Shown here in pieces: positions 60,269-64,000 of a DNA stretch of 64,000 nucleotides. Each line of letters opens with the position of its first letter. The first letter of the stretch is position 1. Under the pieces are notes generated by a model, which was not told where the DNA came from, did not search any database, and worked only from the letters and a program-made list of their open reading frames with translations. The position numbers were made by a program, and so were the translations under genes. This DNA comes from Bifidobacterium animalis subsp. animalis ATCC 25527 (lineage in GTDB: Bacteria > Actinomycetota > Actinomycetes > Actinomycetales > Bifidobacteriaceae), in NCBI RefSeq assembly GCF_000260715.1, contig NC_017834.1, positions 496,001 to 560,000 on the forward strand, read 5' to 3'.

Positions 60269-62386
60269 ATGTACTATTCGGCAGGCAATTTCGAGGCGTT
60301 CGCGCACCCGAAGAAGCCGGAGGGCATTGAGAACAAGAGCGCGTACATCATCGGCACGGGACTGGCGGCGCTCACCGCTGCGTTCTATCTCGTGCGCGAT
60401 GCGCAGATGCCGGGCAAGAGCATCCACGTGTTCGACAAGGACGTGGTTCCCGGCGGTGCGCTCGATGGCGCGTTCATCAAGGGCGAGGGCTACGTCATGC
60501 GCGGTGGCCGCGAAATGGACAATCATTTTGAGGTCATGTGGGACGTCTACCGCGATGTGCCGAGCATCGAAGACCCGAAGGTGTCGATGCTCGACCACTA
60601 CTACTGGCTCAACAAGGAGGACCCGAACTATTCGAAGTGCCGCGCCACCAAGGCACGTGGCCACAATGCGCACACCGACAACAGGTTCAATCTCTCCGAC
60701 AAGGGGTGCATGGAGATCCTCAAGCTCTACCTCGCCTCCGAGGACGAGCTCGCCAACAAGAAGATCACCGACTACTTCGACGACGAAGTGCTCAATTCGA
60801 ATTTCTGGCTGTACTGGCGCACGATGTTCGCCTTCGAGAACTGGGATTCCGCGCTCGAGATGCATCGCTACATCCACCGTTTCATCCATCACATCGGTGG
60901 CCTGCCCGACTTCTCGGCATTGCGGTTCACGCGATACAACCAGTATGAGTCGATGATCCTGCCGCTCATGAACTACCTCAAGGCGCACGACGTGCAGTTC
61001 CATATGGGCACCGCAGTCGACGACGTCACCTTCGCCGTCAGCGAGCACGAGAACGGCCCGGCCCGCAATGTGTTCACCAACGTGTCAATGGACGAGGCCC
61101 AACGCGCCCAAGCAGAGAACGGCGCATTCCCACGCAACCCGTACAGCACGCCGAACAAGAAGGTGGCCAAGACGCTTGTGGTCACCGATCTGGCGAAGAA
61201 CGAGCGCAAGACAATCGAACTCACCGAGAACGACTTCGTGTTCATCACCAACGGCGGCCTGGTGGAGTCGACCACCGAGGGCGACCAGAACACGCCGGCC
61301 GGCTTCGATCCGACGCTCAAGCCGGGCAACGGGTGGGACATGTGGAATCGCATTGCCGCGGTCGACCCGAGCTTCGGTCACCCGGAGAAGTTCATCTACG
61401 ATCCGAACCTCACCAAGTGGATGAGCGCCACGGCCACCACGCTTGACGACACGATTCCGGCCTACATCGAGAAGATCACCGGACGCTCACCGTTCGGCGG
61501 CCACACCGTTACCGGCGGCATTGTGACCGTGGAGGATTCGAACTGGCTGATGAGCTGGACCGTGAACCGGCAGCAGCAGTTCCGCGACCAGCCGAAGGAC
61601 ATGATCTCGGCATGGATCTACGGCTTGTTCCCCGACAAGCCAGGCAACTACATTCGCAAGCCGATGCAGGACTGCACCGGCATGGAGATCTGCGAGGAAT
61701 GGCTCTACCACATGGGAGTGCCCGAGGACCAGATCGAGGAGCTCGCGAAGAACCATTGCAATACGGTGCCGGTCATGATGCCGTATGTCGACGCGTTCTT
61801 CATGCCGCGCGAACTCGGTGACCGCCCCGACGTCGTGCCGGATGGTGCCGTCAACTTCGCGTTCATCGGTCAGTTCGCCGAGGAGCCACGTGACACGATC
61901 TTCACCACGGAATACTCGATGCGCACCGGCATGGAGGCCGTGTACACGCTGTGCGATGTGGATCGTGGCGTGCCCGAGGTGTGGAACAGCGAATACGACG
62001 TGCGTGACATGCTCAACGCGGCCGTCAAGCTGCGCGACGGCCAACCACTCACCACCTTCGGACGCAACAATGTGGAACGCAAGGCGATCGCGTTTGCGCT
62101 GGGGCGTACCAAGGGCACGTACATCTACGACATGCTCAAGGTGTATGGCGCCATCGTCGACCCGAAGCACCCGGTGGACATGAAGCCCGGCATGCGGTTC
62201 GACGAGTCGTTCAATGAAGCGGATGAGCAGCGTCTGATGCAGCATGCCAAGGAGGCCGAGGCCGAGGCATTTGCCGCCCCGGGGTCGAAGGACACACCTG
62301 TGGCCGCCGACACGGTCGATCCCGTTGCGCCTGCCGCTGCACCTGATGGTGTTCTTGAACCAGGGGAGAATGATTCGACGAAATGA
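60269..62386 (+). CDS. Oleate hydratase (myosin-cross-reactive antigen family)
   Basis: FAD-dependent enzyme that adds water to oleic or linoleic acid to give 10-hydroxy fatty acids, a detoxification step known in bifidobacteria. The 705-residue protein has the dinucleotide motif IIGTGLAALTAAFYL (Gly29, Gly31), the RGGREMDNHFE segment with Glu82, and a hydrophilic C-terminal tail of about 45 residues beyond the conserved domain. GAGAGGAGG is just upstream of the ATG at 60269. Its last four bases overlap the start of the next gene. Confidence 0.93.
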   Translation: MYYSAGNFEAFAHPKKPEGIENKSAYIIGTGLAALTAAFYLVRDAQMPGKSIHVFDKDVVPGGALDGAFIKGEGYVMRGGREMDNHFEVMWDVYRDVPSIEDPKVSMLDHYYWLNKEDPNYSKCRATKARGHNAHTDNRFNLSDKGCMEILKLYLASEDELANKKITDYFDDEVLNSNFWLYWRTMFAFENWDSALEMHRYIHRFIHHIGGLPDFSALRFTRYNQYESMILPLMNYLKAHDVQFHMGTAVDDVTFAVSEHENGPARNVFTNVSMDEAQRAQAENGAFPRNPYSTPNKKVAKTLVVTDLAKNERKTIELTENDFVFITNGGLVESTTEGDQNTPAGFDPTLKPGNGWDMWNRIAAVDPSFGHPEKFIYDPNLTKWMSATATTLDDTIPAYIEKITGRSPFGGHTVTGGIVTVEDSNWLMSWTVNRQQQFRDQPKDMISAWIYGLFPDKPGNYIRKPMQDCTGMEICEEWLYHMGVPEDQIEELAKNHCNTVPVMMPYVDAFFMPRELGDRPDVVPDGAVNFAFIGQFAEEPRDTIFTTEYSMRTGMEAVYTLCDVDRGVPEVWNSEYDVRDMLNAAVKLRDGQPLTTFGRNNVERKAIAFALGRTKGTYIYDMLKVYGAIVDPKHPVDMKPGMRFDESFNEADEQRLMQHAKEAEAEAFAAPGSKDTPVAADTVDPVAPAAAPDGVLEPGENDSTK

Positions 62387-63378
62387 AGGCCTATGTGATT
62401 GAGCAGGCGGACGACCATGGTCTTGACGCCATCAAGCTCGCCGAAGTGCCGATTCCGGCAGTTGGGCCGGGGCAGGTGCTTGTCAAGGTGCATGCGGTTG
62501 GCCTGAATCCGGTGGATTACAAGCTGGCGGGAGGCGGTGACCCGGACTGGTCGTTCCCGCATACGCTGGGCCTTGACGTGGCCGGTGAAATCGCCGCCAT
62601 CGGGCCGGATGTCTCCGAGGACTGGCATCTGGGCATGCGCGTCGCCGGACATGGCGACCTGCGCTACGATGGCTGCTTCGCCGAGTACGTCGCCTCCCCT
62701 GTGTACGAGCTGGCCCGCATCCCGGACGACGTGAGCTATACCACCGCCGCCGGCCTGCTGTGCAGCGCGTTGACGGCCTACCAGACGATCAACCGCAAAC
62801 CGAATCTCAACAATGTGCACACGGCATTGATCCATGGAGGCTCCGGAGCCGTGGGCGGCATTGCCGTCCAGCTCGCCAAGATGCATGGCCTCACGGTGTT
62901 CACCACCTGCTCCACCGCCAAGGTGGACTATGTGCGCAAACATCTCGATGTGGATGCGGTCATCGACTACCGCAAGGAGGATGTGACCGAACGCATAGGC
63001 GAACTCACCGACGGGCTCGGCGTCGATCTCGTGGTGGACACGGTGGGCGGCGCGGAGGCCGAGAAGGACTTCGACCGACTGGCCTACAACGGTCAGCTCG
63101 TCACCATTGTGGGCGTGCCGAACATCGACGGCGACGACATGTTCGGCCGTGGACTGAGCATGGCGGTCGTCAATCTCGGCGGTGCGCATGGCTCCGGCGA
63201 TCCGCGTCAGCAGAACGACCTGGGCACAATGGCCACCGACGTGTTTGAGATGGCATCGCAGGGCCGTCTCGATCCGCTCATCGAGAGGATTCTGCCGTTC
63301 GACGAGTTGGTGGATGGGTTGAAGACGCTCGCCGCCGGCAAAGTGACCGGCAAGCTGGTCGTTTCGCTCGACATCTAG
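62383..63378 (+). CDS. MDR-family NAD(P)-dependent oxidoreductase
   Basis: A 331-residue medium-chain dehydrogenase/reductase of the quinone-oxidoreductase type. There are no zinc-binding cysteines; the Rossmann motif GGSGAVGGIAVQLAK near residue 150 fits NAD(P)H binding. The ATG at 62383 overlaps the oleate hydratase stop as ATGA, so the two are probably translationally coupled. It may act on hydroxylated or enone fatty-acid products, but this is inference; the substrate is unknown. Confidence 0.85.
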   Translation: MKAYVIEQADDHGLDAIKLAEVPIPAVGPGQVLVKVHAVGLNPVDYKLAGGGDPDWSFPHTLGLDVAGEIAAIGPDVSEDWHLGMRVAGHGDLRYDGCFAEYVASPVYELARIPDDVSYTTAAGLLCSALTAYQTINRKPNLNNVHTALIHGGSGAVGGIAVQLAKMHGLTVFTTCSTAKVDYVRKHLDVDAVIDYRKEDVTERIGELTDGLGVDLVVDTVGGAEAEKDFDRLAYNGQLVTIVGVPNIDGDDMFGRGLSMAVVNLGGAHGSGDPRQQNDLGTMATDVFEMASQGRLDPLIERILPFDELVDGLKTLAAGKVTGKLVVSLDI

Positions 63379-63408
63379 CGACTCCACCGCGGTTTGGCAT
63401 GGCCCGCG

Positions 63409-63756
63409 CGGCATGGTGCATGGAGTTTTCCGAATACCGCGCCGCGTGGGTTCCCATTTGTGCCCCGTTTTACGGATGCTTCCGTAAACCAGACCGGGAA
63501 AGTGGCGTGTAGTGGTCTGTCTCACGGATGCTTCCGTAAACCATGCCATCAGATGACCTATTCGCGGTATGTCATTCGGAGACTTCCGTGAAACGGACCA
63601 TTGCAAGGCGGTTTTGTGGCATGGTTTACGGAAGCATCCGTGAGACAGACCGCCACAGACCTCATTCAGAGTTGATTTTACGGATGCTTCCGAAAGATGT
63701 GCCGCGAGAGGGCCTATCTGCGGCACGGTTTTCGGAAGCATCCGTCCGAAATACCG
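63409..63756. repeat. Repeat array C: seven 36-bp palindromes at exactly 52 bp
   Basis: Each unit approximates CGGCATGGTTTACGGA, four loop bases (often TGCT or AGCA), then TCCGTAAACCATGCCG. The inner 14-bp cores lie at 63420, 63472, 63524, 63576, 63628, 63680 and 63732, each exactly 52 bp from the next. Units are separated by 16 bp of less conserved sequence. Unit 3 (63514-63548) and unit 5 (63617-63651) contain a perfect 35-bp inverted repeat of one another. The array fills almost the whole gap between the convergent oxidoreductase and manA genes. No coding frame runs through it. Confidence 0.9.
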
Positions 63757-63778
63757 CCGCCCACGCAGCCGCCGTCGC

Positions 63779-64000
63779 CTAGAACGGCGTGGAGGCCACC
63801 AAATACTTGCCCTGAGGCTCACCTTCGCCGTCGATCACGGCCTCGACATGCGCCCATCCGTCGCTCGCCGGCACGAACACGGCGTCTCCCTGATGCAGCA
63901 CGCGTGAATCCGCTTCGCTGATCACCTGCACCGACCCTTGTGTGCACACCACCACACGAGGGCCGGAATGCGGGAACGGCGTATGCCCGCTGATCTGCCG
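63779..64000 (-). CDS. manA: Mannose-6-phosphate isomerase, C-terminal part
   Basis: The visible 73 residues end at a TAG (63779-63781). The sequence SGPRVVVCTQGSVQVISEAD, then HQGDAVFVPASDGWAHVEA and GKYLVASTPF, matches the C-terminal cupin of type I phosphomannose isomerases. The 5' part lies beyond the window. It would interconvert mannose 6-phosphate and fructose 6-phosphate. It converges on the oxidoreductase gene across the palindrome array. Confidence 0.75.
   Translation of the reverse strand, partial: RQISGHTPFPHSGPRVVVCTQGSVQVISEADSRVLHQGDAVFVPASDGWAHVEAVIDGEGEPQGKYLVASTPF

Noticed and set aside
63409..63756. A CRISPR array
   Set aside because: The 52-bp period and 36-bp units suggest one, but the units are degenerate palindromes rather than near-identical repeats, spacers are only 16 bp, and no cas gene is in the window.

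Overview
The window looks like a chromosomal segment of a Bifidobacterium (high-GC actinobacterium). This rests on protein sequences and gene order: the end of the spc operon, the alpha operon, nusA-infB-rbfA-truB-ribF, a 29-residue bS22-type ribosomal peptide, a paired DUF4125/DUF4037 unit, a PspC-type histidine kinase, and oleate hydratase. I could not run a search, so the species is left open.

Layout. 1-6.99 kb: ribosomal and translation genes (rpsE-rpmD-rplO, secY, adk, infA-rpmJ-rpsM-rpsK-rpoA-rplQ). 7.2-10.65 kb: a large cell-wall-anchored surface protein set between rplQ and truA. 10.7-24.8 kb: truA, tRNA-Ser(CGA), a lipoprotein, nusA, infB, rbfA, truB, ribF, radA, a membrane protein, the bS22-like peptide, rpiA and an extended RNase HI. 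24.8-26.0 kb: non-coding repeats around tRNA-Ser(TGA). 26.0-40.4 kb: serS, a diacylglycerol-kinase-like protein, pgm, a membrane hydrolase, DUF4125/DUF4037, a NarL-type regulator, a PspC histidine kinase and a divergent PspC membrane protein. 40.6-42.5 kb: decayed metB and metY. 42.5-45.8 kb: tRNA-Pro(CGG), lysS and a membrane protein. 46.4-48.6 kb: the fused stumps of a uroporphyrinogen-decarboxylase-like gene and livM, then an intact fused LivG-LivF ATPase. 49.1-57.6 kb: a peptide and amino-acid acquisition cluster (C45-like hydrolase, pepC, two APC permeases, an S10 carboxypeptidase). 57.7-64 kb: a menA-like prenyltransferase, gpmA, oleate hydratase translationally coupled to an oxidoreductase, and the end of manA.

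Most notable are the intergenic repeat arrays. Two unrelated repeat families have the same repeat period of about 52 bp. Between the convergent oxidoreductase and manA genes, seven 36-bp imperfect palindromes have centres exactly 52 bp apart (63409-63756). Two more units of that family, also exactly 52 bp apart, lie before lysS (42718-42805). A second family, with core TGAGATTG...TTGCAA, forms nine-unit arrays at 25048-25495 and 59690-60140. Its units point either way, but their centres stay 51-53 bp apart. There are no cas genes and the repeats are degenerate, so this is not CRISPR. It resembles the mosaic REP arrays (BIMEs) of enterobacteria, though I know of no description of this form. A third family of 47-48 bp imperfect hairpins has six copies, five beside tRNA-Ser genes and one supplying the stop codon of the histidine kinase.

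The window also shows gene loss: an in-frame internal deletion in metB, two frameshifts in metY, and the loss of a branched-chain amino-acid transporter apart from its ATPase. The peptide-utilisation cluster is intact, which fits a strain relying on imported peptides and amino acids.
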